Assembly: GCF_000722875.1 (NCBI RefSeq)
Contig: NZ_JFHR01000022.1
Span: 1 to 64,000, forward strand
Length of the DNA stretch: 64,000 nucleotides
Origin: Sphingobium chlorophenolicum
Lineage (GTDB): Bacteria > Pseudomonadota > Alphaproteobacteria > Sphingomonadales > Sphingomonadaceae
Direction of reading: 5' to 3'
Part shown: positions 48,059 through 56,884 of the stretch, in pieces
Layout of the letters: each line of letters begins with the position of its first letter
How positions within the stretch are numbered: the first letter of the stretch is position 1
Notes under the pieces: generated by a model
Told to the model about the DNA's origin: nothing
Seen by the model: the letters and a program-made list of their open reading frames with translations, nothing else
The model's database searches: none
Translations under genes and position numbers: made by a program

Positions 48059-49549
48059 TCATTGCAGTTCCGAAAAGCGGGCCTGGGCGCCGAGCGCGCT
48101 GTAGATATGCCGATATTCCGCGATGATGGCGCTGCGGTCATAATCCCTGACGACGCGTTCGCGCAGCGCTTCGCCCATGGCCCGGCGCAGAGACGGGGCG
48201 CGCAGCAGGTCGAGGATGGCTGCCGCCGTGCATTCCGGATTGACCAATTGGGTGACGATGCCGCCGGGCCGGTCGATGGCGGGCGACCGCCCTTCGATCA
48301 TTTCCCTGCAACTGCCGACATCGGGCGCGACCACGGGCACGCCGCAAGCGCCCCCTTCCAATATGACGAGCGGCTGCGCTTCCGACAGGCTGGTGAGCAC
48401 GATCAGGTCGATGCGCGGCAGCCATTCCGCGACATTGACGCGCCCGGCGAATTGCACGGCATTGCCGACGCCCAATTCCGTGACGAGCGCCTCGCAATCG
48501 GCGGCATAATCAGGATCTTCGTCCAGAGGCCCCAATATGGCGAAGCGCACTTCCGGCATTTCCGCCACGACCAGCGCGGCGGCCCTGATGAAGGTCTTGA
48601 TATCCTTGATCGGCACGACCCGGCCGATCAGCGCCACCAACGGACGCGCCGGATCGCAGGCGCGCTCCATCAGCGCGAAACGATCCGCGTCGATGCCGTT
48701 GGGGATGACGCGCAGCCTTTCCTGCCGAGCCCCCAGATGGCGCTGGGTCCGGTTGTTGGCGCCGTAAAGCGCGATGATGGGGTCGCAGGCGTCATAGCAG
48801 GCCCGCGTATAGGTCTGGAAAACCGCCAGCCACAGGTCGCGCAGGTCATGCCCCTCCCGGTCGAGGGTCAGCCCGGTTTCGATCTGGTCGCCGATCCAGT
48901 CGGCCATCATGATCTCGATCTGCCGCTCCAGCATATAGATGCCATGTTCGGTGATGAAGGCGGGATGGCCGGTCTCATAGGCCGCCCGCGCCGCCAGCAG
49001 GCCCGCAAAGCCGGTGGAGATGGTGTGATAGACCCGCGCTCTGGGCAAGGGCGCGAGCAGCATCTTGAGCAGGCCGCCCAGAAGCACCCGCATCGCCCAG
49101 AAGAAATGATGGAAGGATGCCGAGCGGAAGGCAGTGTCGTAATAATGGGTGAAGAGGTCGAATATCTCCGGATTGGAAAGAAGGTCGCCGGCAGCGGGCG
49201 CGGGCTTCAGCGCCTCCAGCGCCTGACGCAGACGGATCAGTTCCTCCTTTCCCCCAGTGGACAGGAAAGCGAGTAGCATCCGCCCGATCCGTTTCATCTG
49301 CGGCGCAGGATAGCGGCGCGGCAGGCAGGGTTCGATCAGCAGCGGGATTTCCACGACCTCAACGACATTGGCCGGCGGCACCATGCGCCAGGGCTGGACG
49401 TCGGCCCCCGCCTTGATCGCCACCAGCGAAAAGCGCAGGTCCGGCATGCTGAGGATCAGATCCTGAAGCCAGCTTGAAACGCCGCCGACGACGAAAGGGT
49501 AAGCCCCTTCGACAATCAGACATATGTCGCTTTCCTGCGTTTCCGACAT
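48059..49549 (-). CDS. pelF: PelF-like cytosolic glycosyltransferase (GT4)
   Basis: 496-aa GT-B glycosyltransferase. The N-terminus ICLIVEGAYPFVVGGVSSW is the PelF signature, and the C-terminal half has the RPLVALIGRVVPIKD and GACGVPVVAPDVGSC donor-binding segments with a conserved Glu-x7-Glu-type pair in LSEAQPLVILEGG. In Pel systems PelF uses UDP-GalNAc to make the polymer in the cytosol. Last gene of the Pel-like operon; its ATG overlaps the PelE-like stop (TGATG). Confidence 0.9.
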   Translation of the reverse strand: MSETQESDICLIVEGAYPFVVGGVSSWLQDLILSMPDLRFSLVAIKAGADVQPWRMVPPANVVEVVEIPLLIEPCLPRRYPAPQMKRIGRMLLAFLSTGGKEELIRLRQALEALKPAPAAGDLLSNPEIFDLFTHYYDTAFRSASFHHFFWAMRVLLGGLLKMLLAPLPRARVYHTISTGFAGLLAARAAYETGHPAFITEHGIYMLERQIEIMMADWIGDQIETGLTLDREGHDLRDLWLAVFQTYTRACYDACDPIIALYGANNRTQRHLGARQERLRVIPNGIDADRFALMERACDPARPLVALIGRVVPIKDIKTFIRAAALVVAEMPEVRFAILGPLDEDPDYAADCEALVTELGVGNAVQFAGRVNVAEWLPRIDLIVLTSLSEAQPLVILEGGACGVPVVAPDVGSCREMIEGRSPAIDRPGGIVTQLVNPECTAAAILDLLRAPSLRRAMGEALRERVVRDYDRSAIIAEYRHIYSALGAQARFSELQ

Positions 49550-50439
49550 CAGGACGCGGGCCCCACACCCGACAGGCGGACGAGCCGCGATTTGCCGGTT
49601 GCGTCGATGGCGCGCCGCACCTGCGCGCGCGCCGCCTGCAACGCCCTGCGCCGGATGTCCCCGCCGGTCAGCAGGCCCGCCACCTCATCCAGTTTCCGGC
49701 TGGCCTCCTGGCACAGGCGCAGCCGCTGGCCCTGGGGCAGCAGTTGGTTGAAGCAGCCATGATCCGCCAGCAGCATGGCCAGGGCATAGCGATCCTCCAG
49801 ATGCTGGGCTGGCGCGATCCTCGCTTGCAACTCGCTGCGTTGCTGCGCCAGATTATAGCTGACCTGCGCAGCGGCGGCGGCGGCCAGTGCGCGGATTGTC
49901 TGGTCTTCATCCGAAAGGGCCATGACGATCAGCGGAGACAGCCTCGGCTCGAACGAGATCACGGCGGTTTCCAGCGCCCGGTAGCGGGCCTGCAGATTGC
50001 CGTGGCGGAGCATGGTCGCCAGTGACCCGATCTCGTCGCTTTCGGGATAGCGCACCCTCTCGTCCAATATCCGGCCCAGCCGTTCCATCGGCGACAGGCC
50101 GTTCGCGAAACGCTGCTTGCGGATGCGGACATTGCGATAGACGATCTGCCGCTTCCTTCTCGATCCCGCCGTCAGCGGCGCCAGCAACAGGCAGAACAGC
50201 ATAGCGACAGGGCCGATGGCGGCGCCGACCGGCAGGGCGAATCGTTGCGGCGCGCTCAAGCGGCCGAGATGGCCCATCATGACCACCAAGGCGGCGCAAC
50301 TCAGCAGCAAATGGGCGGGGGCGAACCACCATATGCCCCCTTCCCCCGCCAGCAAGGCCCGCAAGAGCAGGAGCAGGTCGACGATGGAATAAAGCGCGAG
50401 CAGGAGGATCAAGCCACTTTTCCTTCCGGCACCAGCCAT
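49549..50439 (-). CDS. PelE-like membrane protein with helical repeats
   Basis: About 296 aa: three N-terminal hydrophobic helices (about 9-30, 36-58 and 70-92), then a cytosolic alpha-helical repeat region (ESDEIGSLATMLRHGNLQARYRAL, EPRLSPLIVMALSDEDQ) resembling HEAT/TPR. In Pel systems PelE has the same plan and tethers PelF to PelD. Sequence alone does not prove PelE; the gene order pelD-(this)-pelF does. ATG 50439 overlaps pelD by 31 bases; a TTG at 50412 with GGAAGG before it is an alternative. Confidence 0.7.
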   Translation of the reverse strand: MAGAGRKSGLILLLALYSIVDLLLLLRALLAGEGGIWWFAPAHLLLSCAALVVMMGHLGRLSAPQRFALPVGAAIGPVAMLFCLLLAPLTAGSRRKRQIVYRNVRIRKQRFANGLSPMERLGRILDERVRYPESDEIGSLATMLRHGNLQARYRALETAVISFEPRLSPLIVMALSDEDQTIRALAAAAAAQVSYNLAQQRSELQARIAPAQHLEDRYALAMLLADHGCFNQLLPQGQRLRLCQEASRKLDEVAGLLTGGDIRRRALQAARAQVRRAIDATGKSRLVRLSGVGPAS

Positions 50440-51356
50440 TTCGCCGCAAAGGACTGGTCGCGTCCGAACAGCGCGGGGCACTTGCCCAGAAGGTCAGCGA
50501 CCTGAAGGAGTTGCGCCACATAGGCCTCGGTCATCCTGACCCCGGCGGCGCTGTGGATCAGGATGATGGCCGCCAACGCCTCTTCCCCGTCCGGGACCGG
50601 CACGGCCAGCAATCCGAAGGGTGCGACAAGCGCCTGATCGGCCGCGCGGTCGCTCCGCAGCGGCCGGGGAGCGGCCATCATCGTCTGCGCCATGGGAGAG
50701 CGCGTCAGGTCGGGCGGCTGGCCGGGCGCCGCCTTGCCACCGAAGCGGGCGATGACCTGACTGCCGCGGACATCGTAGAAGGTGAAATCCTCCGTCTGGG
50801 CCGCAAGGGCGATCATGCGGGCAACCGCGTCAACCTGGCTTTCCGGATCGGGCTGGGCAAGCCCAAGCCCGGCGGCGATGGTTTGAACCACCGTCCGCTG
50901 CTCCGTCGCGATGCGCACCTGGAGCTTGCGGTTGGTTGCGGTGAGCCGGGCGATGACATCCGCCAGCTTCTTCCAGTTGCGGTCCATCGCCTGATGCCGC
51001 CGTTCCTGATCCGCGATGCGGTTCCTGCGGCTGGCGGTGACCTCCCCCGCCACAAGGGCGGTCACCATCCACAGCATCGGCTGGATGGACAGGCGCAATT
51101 GCTGCTCGATATGGTCGGCGGGGCCGGGCCACAGGTTTGACCAGCGGAACCAGATGGCCGAAGCGATTGCGCCCGCAGCCAGCCCCGCGCCCGTTCCGTA
51201 TGCCAACGCCATGATGAGGACCGGCAACCAATAGGGATTGGGGTTCAGATCGGAAAATGCGTCTCCCTTCAAAAATCCGTGATCGACCGCCATCAGGGCG
51301 GCGAAGAGGATCAGCATTTCCGCGCATTGCAGCAGGATGGGACGCGTCTTCAGCAT
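50409..51356 (-). CDS. PelD-like inner-membrane GAF protein lacking GGDEF
   Basis: 315 aa: N-terminal membrane helices (about residues 8-30, 38-65 and 90-108), a short coiled coil with RNRIADQERRHQAMDR, and a GAF domain (about 185-305). This is the PelD layout, but the degenerate GGDEF domain carrying the c-di-GMP-binding RxxD site is missing; P. aeruginosa PelD is about 140 residues longer. An isolated RAAD occurs in the GAF and is probably chance. The ATG overlaps the barrel-gene stop as TGATG. Confidence 0.8.
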   Translation of the reverse strand: MLKTRPILLQCAEMLILFAALMAVDHGFLKGDAFSDLNPNPYWLPVLIMALAYGTGAGLAAGAIASAIWFRWSNLWPGPADHIEQQLRLSIQPMLWMVTALVAGEVTASRRNRIADQERRHQAMDRNWKKLADVIARLTATNRKLQVRIATEQRTVVQTIAAGLGLAQPDPESQVDAVARMIALAAQTEDFTFYDVRGSQVIARFGGKAAPGQPPDLTRSPMAQTMMAAPRPLRSDRAADQALVAPFGLLAVPVPDGEEALAAIILIHSAAGVRMTEAYVAQLLQVADLLGKCPALFGRDQSFAAKWLVPEGKVA

Positions 51357-52876
51357 CAATGCCTCCCCAGATAACGCGTCAGCGCCACGCGCAGATAAAG
51401 CTGGCGGCCCGAAATGCCCGGCCGGCTGATCGAACTGACGCCGCCGCTTGCCTGAAGACGCCAACCGGCGCTCAGCCGCCCGGTGGCGCTGATATTGGCG
51501 GTCGGGCCGTCCGTCTTGCCCTTGCGGTCGAAGGTCCAGCCCGCCGCCCCGGTCAGTTGCCACCGCGTCCAGGACATGCCCGACACCAGTTGGAAGCTGT
51601 GATTTTCCCGGTCGCTGAGCGGAATATAGGCAAGGCCGTTGGGCCGAAGCGTCGTGCGGTCGACATATTCGGCGTCCAGCCTGTAACTGACCGCCAGCGA
51701 CGGCGAACCGCGGCGCAGCAGATAATCGAAGCCCGCCGCCACAGCGAAGCTGCGCGTGCGGGCGCCTGTCCCCCGCAGGCCATAGCCGTTCCAGCCGCCG
51801 TCGGCCTGCACCGCCAGTTCGGGCGTCAGCCGGATCGACCCGCCAATCCCGGCGCGGCTGATGTGGCCGCCAAAGGTCGATTGCTCCGGCGTCGCCAGAT
51901 CCGGCAGGCGATAGGCGAGCACCAGCCGTACCTGCCTTTCGGGCGGACCGGCGAACAGGCGAAGCCCGGCCCCGGCCACTTTCTCGTCCAATTGGGCGCT
52001 GCCCTGAAGCTCGATCCGCGACACCGGCCCCAGATTGACCGTCGCGAGCAGGTCGCCAATGGCCGAACGGGATGTGCGGTTGCTGAGGATGCCGGTCGGG
52101 CCGTAGACCGTGTCCGCCTCCGACCGGAACAATCGGAAACCCGCGCCCAGCGAAAAGCGGGGATCGACCGGAACCATGGCGTTCAATCCCGCCTCCGCCT
52201 GCCAGAAGAGCTTGCCGCCCCGCGCCGTGACCGCCGCTGCGGCGTTACCCCCGGATTCCGCCAGCGTCTGCCGCGCAAAGGGATCGTCGGCGGCCAGATT
52301 GCGATAGCGGCCCGCGCCCAGGGCCAAGGCGCCTTCCGCGACCTCCATGTCGGCCAGCAGGCGCTGGATGCGTTTGTCGCCGGGATGCGATGCCGCCAGA
52401 GGGGCCAGCCGCCGCCGGGCCATATCCGGATAGCCGGCCGCCGCATCGGCCTGGGCGCGGGCAATGGCCAGTTCGATATCCATGTCCGCCACCTGCGGTT
52501 CCGCGACGGTCGCAGGGGCTGGCGATGGATCGGCGTCGGGCAGGAAACGGACATGCAGGGCGCGCTTGTCGGCCACCGCCTCCAGCTTTCGCCCGACCGC
52601 GGCGCGCAGGACAAGGCTGTCGTCGTTCCAGCGCAGATCGGCCAGGTCGGGACCGGCGGCCTTGGCGAAAGCCTTGAGCGCCGCATCCTCTATGGGGCGG
52701 TCGAACCGGACGACCAGTTCATAGCCGCTATTGTCGAGTTTCAGATGGACGTCCCCGCTCCAGGGCAGATCAACCGTCCTGATATCAGCCGCCGCCACGC
52801 CGGTATCGGGCGGCAGCGCCGCGACTATCAGCGGCGGCGGCCCCATGAGCAGCAAGGCGGTCGCGAACGGGGTCAT
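51356..52876 (-). CDS. Outer-membrane barrel protein (PelB C-terminal part)
   Basis: 506 aa with a signal peptide, an AMIN-like beta domain (VHLKLDNSGYELVVRFDRPI, about residues 40-130), a short TPR segment (about 150-200), and a beta-barrel from about 225 to the end with alternating strands and repeated Arg/Tyr belts, ending YLRVALTRYLGRH. It fits the porin half of PelB as a free-standing protein that would conduct the polysaccharide across the outer membrane. The N-terminal domain is not in canonical PelB. ATG overlaps the TPR gene stop (ATGA). Confidence 0.78.
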   Translation of the reverse strand: MTPFATALLLMGPPPLIVAALPPDTGVAAADIRTVDLPWSGDVHLKLDNSGYELVVRFDRPIEDAALKAFAKAAGPDLADLRWNDDSLVLRAAVGRKLEAVADKRALHVRFLPDADPSPAPATVAEPQVADMDIELAIARAQADAAAGYPDMARRRLAPLAASHPGDKRIQRLLADMEVAEGALALGAGRYRNLAADDPFARQTLAESGGNAAAAVTARGGKLFWQAEAGLNAMVPVDPRFSLGAGFRLFRSEADTVYGPTGILSNRTSRSAIGDLLATVNLGPVSRIELQGSAQLDEKVAGAGLRLFAGPPERQVRLVLAYRLPDLATPEQSTFGGHISRAGIGGSIRLTPELAVQADGGWNGYGLRGTGARTRSFAVAAGFDYLLRRGSPSLAVSYRLDAEYVDRTTLRPNGLAYIPLSDRENHSFQLVSGMSWTRWQLTGAAGWTFDRKGKTDGPTANISATGRLSAGWRLQASGGVSSISRPGISGRQLYLRVALTRYLGRH

Positions 52877-54603
52877 GGTTGCAACAGCTTCCGGGCGCGA
52901 CCCGGATCGCCCTTCGCTATGAGCAGGCGCGCCAGCATGATGTCGATCCTTCGATCTTGCGGACTTGCCCGGCGCAGAGCTTCCGCCACGGCCATGGCCT
53001 CCGACGTCCGGCCCAGCCGCGTCAGCAGTTCGGCCCGTTCGAGCGAAAGCGGCGGCGTGACGGCAATCAGCCGCTCCAGCCAGGGTTTCGCCGCCGCCTC
53101 CCCTTTGAGCTTCGCCTCGGCATCGGCCATCAAGCGGAGCGCGCCCCGGTCGTCCGGGCGGTCGCGCAGATAAAGTTGCAGTTGATCGGCGGTCATCCGC
53201 GCATCGCCCCCGTCCCAGCCGTTCCATGCCAGGCGCAAATGGTCGGAGGGTTCCGCCACGCCCGCCGCGATCCGGGCGCGGGCGAGGGCCAAATCATAAC
53301 GGGCCGCCTCTTCCGATGGCACACGCGCAACGGCCGCCGCCTTGATCTGCGCGGCGGACAGGCTGCGCCCGTCCAGCAGGCGGTCGAGCGCCCTTGCCGC
53401 CGCCGCCCTGTCCCTTGCCGCATTGGCGAGGGCTATGCGCTGGATCAGCATGTCGCTGCTGTCGGCAGCAGGTCGAGATTCCAGGAAGGCCAGCGCCTCA
53501 GCGGGTTCGGCGCGTTCGATATAGGCCGCAGCCCAGCGCGGATCGGCGGACGCCCGCGCCTTCAGCCAGGCGAGATCCTGCGCGGCCGGGCGGGGGCCCA
53601 TCAGGTAAAGCATGCGGGCAGCCGACGCCTTGTCGTTCGATCCCGTCCTGAGCAGCGCTATGGCGTCCGGCCGGAAGCCCTTTTCCAGAAGCCGTTGCGC
53701 TATGGCCTGCCGGTCGGCGCCCTTCTGGCCTGCGCGTTCCAGCAGCCATCGGCGCATCGCGTCCCGGTTGCCGGACGCCATGATGATCCCTTCCCGCGCA
53801 TCGTCGCGGCCGGTCGGCAGCAGGGCGGCATAGCGCAGCGCCGATCCGGTATCGCCGGACCGTTGCGCCAGGGTCATGGCGAGCCAAGGATTGCGGTTGC
53901 GCCAGCCGGGCGTTCCAGCCCGGTCGATGCGGCCGATAAGGTCATAGCGCCCTGCCCCATTCGCCCATGACGCCAGATCGAGCGACTGGGCCGGGCTGAG
54001 CGGAGCTATGGCGCCATGTTCCGCCGCCACGACCAGCATGTCGGGTTGCGCGAGGGCATAGCTTGCCTCGATCAGATCCTTTTCCGGGGCCGTGCCGGGG
54101 GTCGTCGCGGCGGAGCGGAGAAGATCCGCCGCGCCCTGCGCGTCGCCGGTCCTGCGATGCAGGTCGAAGCGCAGGCGCCAGGATGCGGGACTTCCCTGAT
54201 CGGGACGGCTTTCCAGAAAGGCGAGCGCGACGTCCGGCCGCCGCCCGGCCATGATGTCATAGGTGATCCGGCCGGTGGGAACCGGCGCGCCGGCCTTCGT
54301 CAGGGCCTCGGCCAGCCGGGACAGAAGCGGCGCATCGGCTGTCGCTACGGACGCGTTCAGCAGGCGCTGGAGATCGGGGACGGAAAGCCGCCTCCCCTCC
54401 GAAAAGCGCTGCATCAGCATTGCCGGGCTGGGCGGCGGCAAGGGGACGGCGACCGGCGGCGGCGTGAACGTCGCTCGCCGGATCGCATCGGCGATCTGCC
54501 AATGGCTGGGCATCAGCAGCGCCGTGGCGGCGAGCAGAAGCCCGCCCCCGATTATAGGGCCGACGAACGCCATATGGTGGCTGCGCTGCGCTTGGATGTT
54601 CAT
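52873..54603 (-). CDS. Inner-membrane-anchored TPR protein (PelB N-terminal part)
   Basis: 576 aa with one membrane helix (about 13-32, GPIIGGGLLLAATALLM), a proline-rich linker, then a periplasmic TPR superhelix over most of the length, including AEPAEALAFLESRPA, LTRLGRTSEAMAVAEALRRASP and a C-terminal repeat. The same fold and position precede the porin in PelB, where the TPR part guides PelA and the polymer. Here the two halves are separate genes with an ATGA overlap. Confidence 0.75.
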   Translation of the reverse strand: MNIQAQRSHHMAFVGPIIGGGLLLAATALLMPSHWQIADAIRRATFTPPPVAVPLPPPSPAMLMQRFSEGRRLSVPDLQRLLNASVATADAPLLSRLAEALTKAGAPVPTGRITYDIMAGRRPDVALAFLESRPDQGSPASWRLRFDLHRRTGDAQGAADLLRSAATTPGTAPEKDLIEASYALAQPDMLVVAAEHGAIAPLSPAQSLDLASWANGAGRYDLIGRIDRAGTPGWRNRNPWLAMTLAQRSGDTGSALRYAALLPTGRDDAREGIIMASGNRDAMRRWLLERAGQKGADRQAIAQRLLEKGFRPDAIALLRTGSNDKASAARMLYLMGPRPAAQDLAWLKARASADPRWAAAYIERAEPAEALAFLESRPAADSSDMLIQRIALANAARDRAAAARALDRLLDGRSLSAAQIKAAAVARVPSEEAARYDLALARARIAAGVAEPSDHLRLAWNGWDGGDARMTADQLQLYLRDRPDDRGALRLMADAEAKLKGEAAAKPWLERLIAVTPPLSLERAELLTRLGRTSEAMAVAEALRRASPQDRRIDIMLARLLIAKGDPGRARKLLQP

Positions 54604-55463
54604 GACAGAGGCTCCGGAATGAGCCGGTCGAGGGCCAGGGTGGACACATAGGGCTGGAACCCGGCGGCGCGTTCCCGCGCATAGAGGCTGGCGACGGTGG
54701 CCCTGTCGCGCGGATCCCAATAATCGAGCGTGGCGAGACCCAGGCGGGGATTGATCCGTTTGGCGGCCAGCAGGTGGTCTGCTTGCCACTGCCAGTCCTC
54801 GACCGGGGTCATCTCGTAGCGGCCGTCGGTGAAATTCCAGCGGGAGGCCATGGCCTCGGCCAGGACCAGATCGATCTGCGGGGCGACCTGGGGCAGCAGC
54901 GCATAGCCCCGGTTCATCATGATCGCCATGGCCGGAAAACGTTTGCGGATGGCCTGCACCAGCCGGGCGGCTCCGGCGACCATGCCCTTGTTACGGTCGG
55001 CGTCCTGCCGTTCCAACGCCTCCGCATTGTCGAGCGTGTCCATGAAGATGCCGTCATAGCCCTTGCGCGATATGGCAGGGATCAGGCGGTCGAGCACCAG
55101 CGCCGTCCAGGCCGGATCGCGCAGGTCGATCAGGCGCGACTGGGGCCAGTTCGGATTGGGCTGGCGCAGCGCGCCCGCCTTGTCCAGTTCGGTAACGAAG
55201 GGGCGGGCGGCGTTGACCTCTCCCAGGCTGATATAGCCGAGCAGGCGGCTGCCGGGGCCGCGAAGGGGTGCGAGGGGGCGGGGGAAATCGGGTTCCAGCA
55301 CCAGGAGGTCGAAGCCGCGGGCTACGGCGGGATCGGTGGTTTCGCCATAGTCGACGCCCCAGGTGCCGGGGCGGCCGATTTCGGGCAGGGCGCGGGCGGA
55401 CAGGCCGAAAACCATGAATGACATGGCGAATAGATCGCGGCGGCGGAAGGCGTTGAAGGTCAT
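54600..55463 (-). CDS. GH114/PelA-hydrolase-like glycosidase
   Basis: 287 aa with a signal peptide (FRRRDLFAMSFMVFGLSARA, possibly Tat-like) and the endo-alpha-1,4-polygalactosaminidase TIM-barrel: WGVDYGETT, LLGYISLGEVNAARPF, the catalytic aspartate region GIFMDTLDN, and LLAAKRINPRLGLATLDYW. This equals the N-terminal hydrolase domain of PelA without its deacetylase domain, which is found in the giant protein next door. ATG 55463 overlaps the pelG stop (ATGA). Confidence 0.88.
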   Translation of the reverse strand: MTFNAFRRRDLFAMSFMVFGLSARALPEIGRPGTWGVDYGETTDPAVARGFDLLVLEPDFPRPLAPLRGPGSRLLGYISLGEVNAARPFVTELDKAGALRQPNPNWPQSRLIDLRDPAWTALVLDRLIPAISRKGYDGIFMDTLDNAEALERQDADRNKGMVAGAARLVQAIRKRFPAMAIMMNRGYALLPQVAPQIDLVLAEAMASRWNFTDGRYEMTPVEDWQWQADHLLAAKRINPRLGLATLDYWDPRDRATVASLYARERAAGFQPYVSTLALDRLIPEPLS

Positions 55464-56869
55464 GGCCAGAACCTTGCCCAAAGTCCGTTGTTGCCGACCA
55501 CGGCGGGGTTGTTGCCGACGAATAGGAGATAGGTGAGCCTGCCGGTGGCCTGCGCGACCAATCCTATCGCCAGCGAGGCGGCGGTGACCGCGCCCGCGAG
55601 ATAGCCGAAGCCGAAGCTGGCGAAGCCGCTATCGCGAAGCAGGATCGTTCCTATCGCGCTGGCCAGCAGGAAGCTGCCCCAGACCGCCACGATCCGCCCG
55701 GCCAGGTCGTAATAGGACAGGATGATGCTCATCTGGATCGCGACGAGGTGGAAGACGACGCCCACCGCCGTCAGGCGGAAGCCGAACATGCCGCGCGCGT
55801 TCATGTCCAGCAGGCGGATGATTTCCGGCGCGAGAACCCAGCAGAAACCGGCCAATATCGCCTGTTCGACCGTCAGCAGCCGCAGGTCGATCCTGATCGT
55901 CCTGGCGACATGACGCCGCGCCTTTTCGATGCGGCGGAGGTTGGCGGCGCCGGTGCAGTGGCCCATCAGCGCCGCGAAGGCCCGGTCGAAGCGGGTTTCC
56001 GTCGTGACCAGGATCAGCGTCAGGCCCGGTATCATGGTGAGCAGGCCGAGGAAGCTGGCCTGATCGTTGACCGGGTTGACGCGCAGCGCGCCCACGGCCT
56101 GGACGCTGCCCGGCGCCCACCAGAGCAGCCATTTGTCGATCCAGATGGCCAGCGCATTGGCCAGCCCCGCTGCGCCCAGCGCCAGCAGGCCGGGCGTCCG
56201 GCCGAACCAGTTGGCCCGCCATTCGGGGCTGTTGGGAAAATCGTCCCTGATGGCGGAGATCAGCAGGACCAGCGTCACCAGCAGCCCGGCGGCGATGGCG
56301 GCCAGCACCGCCGCGGGCGCGGACGGCCGGATGACCGCCAGCGCAAGTGCCGTCATGGCGATCCCCGCCAGATAGGCGAGGAAGATCGGCCGGTGCCGCC
56401 ATGTCGCGTGCAGGAAGGGGCTGGCGATCCAGATCTGGGCGAACAGCGTCAGGACCGCGGTCGCCAGCAGGAAGAGGCCGGGCCGCATTCCGCCGACGAA
56501 GCCGAACAGCAGGTTGCCCGCGATCAGCGACGCCAGCGTGGCCCAGACCAGCGCCGCCATCAATATGGAGGGGATGGCGTCGCGCCGCTCCAGATAGAAA
56601 TGGTCGGACGCCACGCGGGTCGCGATCATCGCCAGCGGCGCGGTGATGACCGTCGACACGCCGAAGGCGTAGACCAGGCTGGTCTGGACGACGGCATGGT
56701 CGTCGGGCGGCATCGTCGTGCGCGTCCAGCGCTGGAGCAGGAACATGGCGAAGGCCGTCATCAGCCAGGGACCGGAACTGACCACCGCCCCGTGGAAGGC
56801 GGCGTTGGCGATCCCGCCCAGCCCGTCCTGACGGGCGATGCGGTCCAGTCTGAAGCCGATTCCAGCCAT
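55460..56869 (-). CDS. pelG: PelG-like inner-membrane flippase/transporter
   Basis: 469 aa with about 12 membrane helices. The N-terminus AGIGFRLDRIARQDGLGG and AVVSSGPWL are hallmarks of PelG, the polytopic protein of the Pel synthase complex that is thought to move the polymer across the inner membrane. Length matches. It is the second gene of the minus-strand operon, 15 bases after the giant gene. Confidence 0.92.
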   Translation of the reverse strand: MAGIGFRLDRIARQDGLGGIANAAFHGAVVSSGPWLMTAFAMFLLQRWTRTTMPPDDHAVVQTSLVYAFGVSTVITAPLAMIATRVASDHFYLERRDAIPSILMAALVWATLASLIAGNLLFGFVGGMRPGLFLLATAVLTLFAQIWIASPFLHATWRHRPIFLAYLAGIAMTALALAVIRPSAPAAVLAAIAAGLLVTLVLLISAIRDDFPNSPEWRANWFGRTPGLLALGAAGLANALAIWIDKWLLWWAPGSVQAVGALRVNPVNDQASFLGLLTMIPGLTLILVTTETRFDRAFAALMGHCTGAANLRRIEKARRHVARTIRIDLRLLTVEQAILAGFCWVLAPEIIRLLDMNARGMFGFRLTAVGVVFHLVAIQMSIILSYYDLAGRIVAVWGSFLLASAIGTILLRDSGFASFGFGYLAGAVTAASLAIGLVAQATGRLTYLLFVGNNPAVVGNNGLWARFWP

Positions 56870-56884
56870 TGGCCCACTCCGTCG

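Noticed and set aside
54600..55463. Reading the GH114-like gene as a complete PelA
   Set aside because: It stops at 287 residues and has only the hydrolase fold; the deacetylase is on the giant protein.
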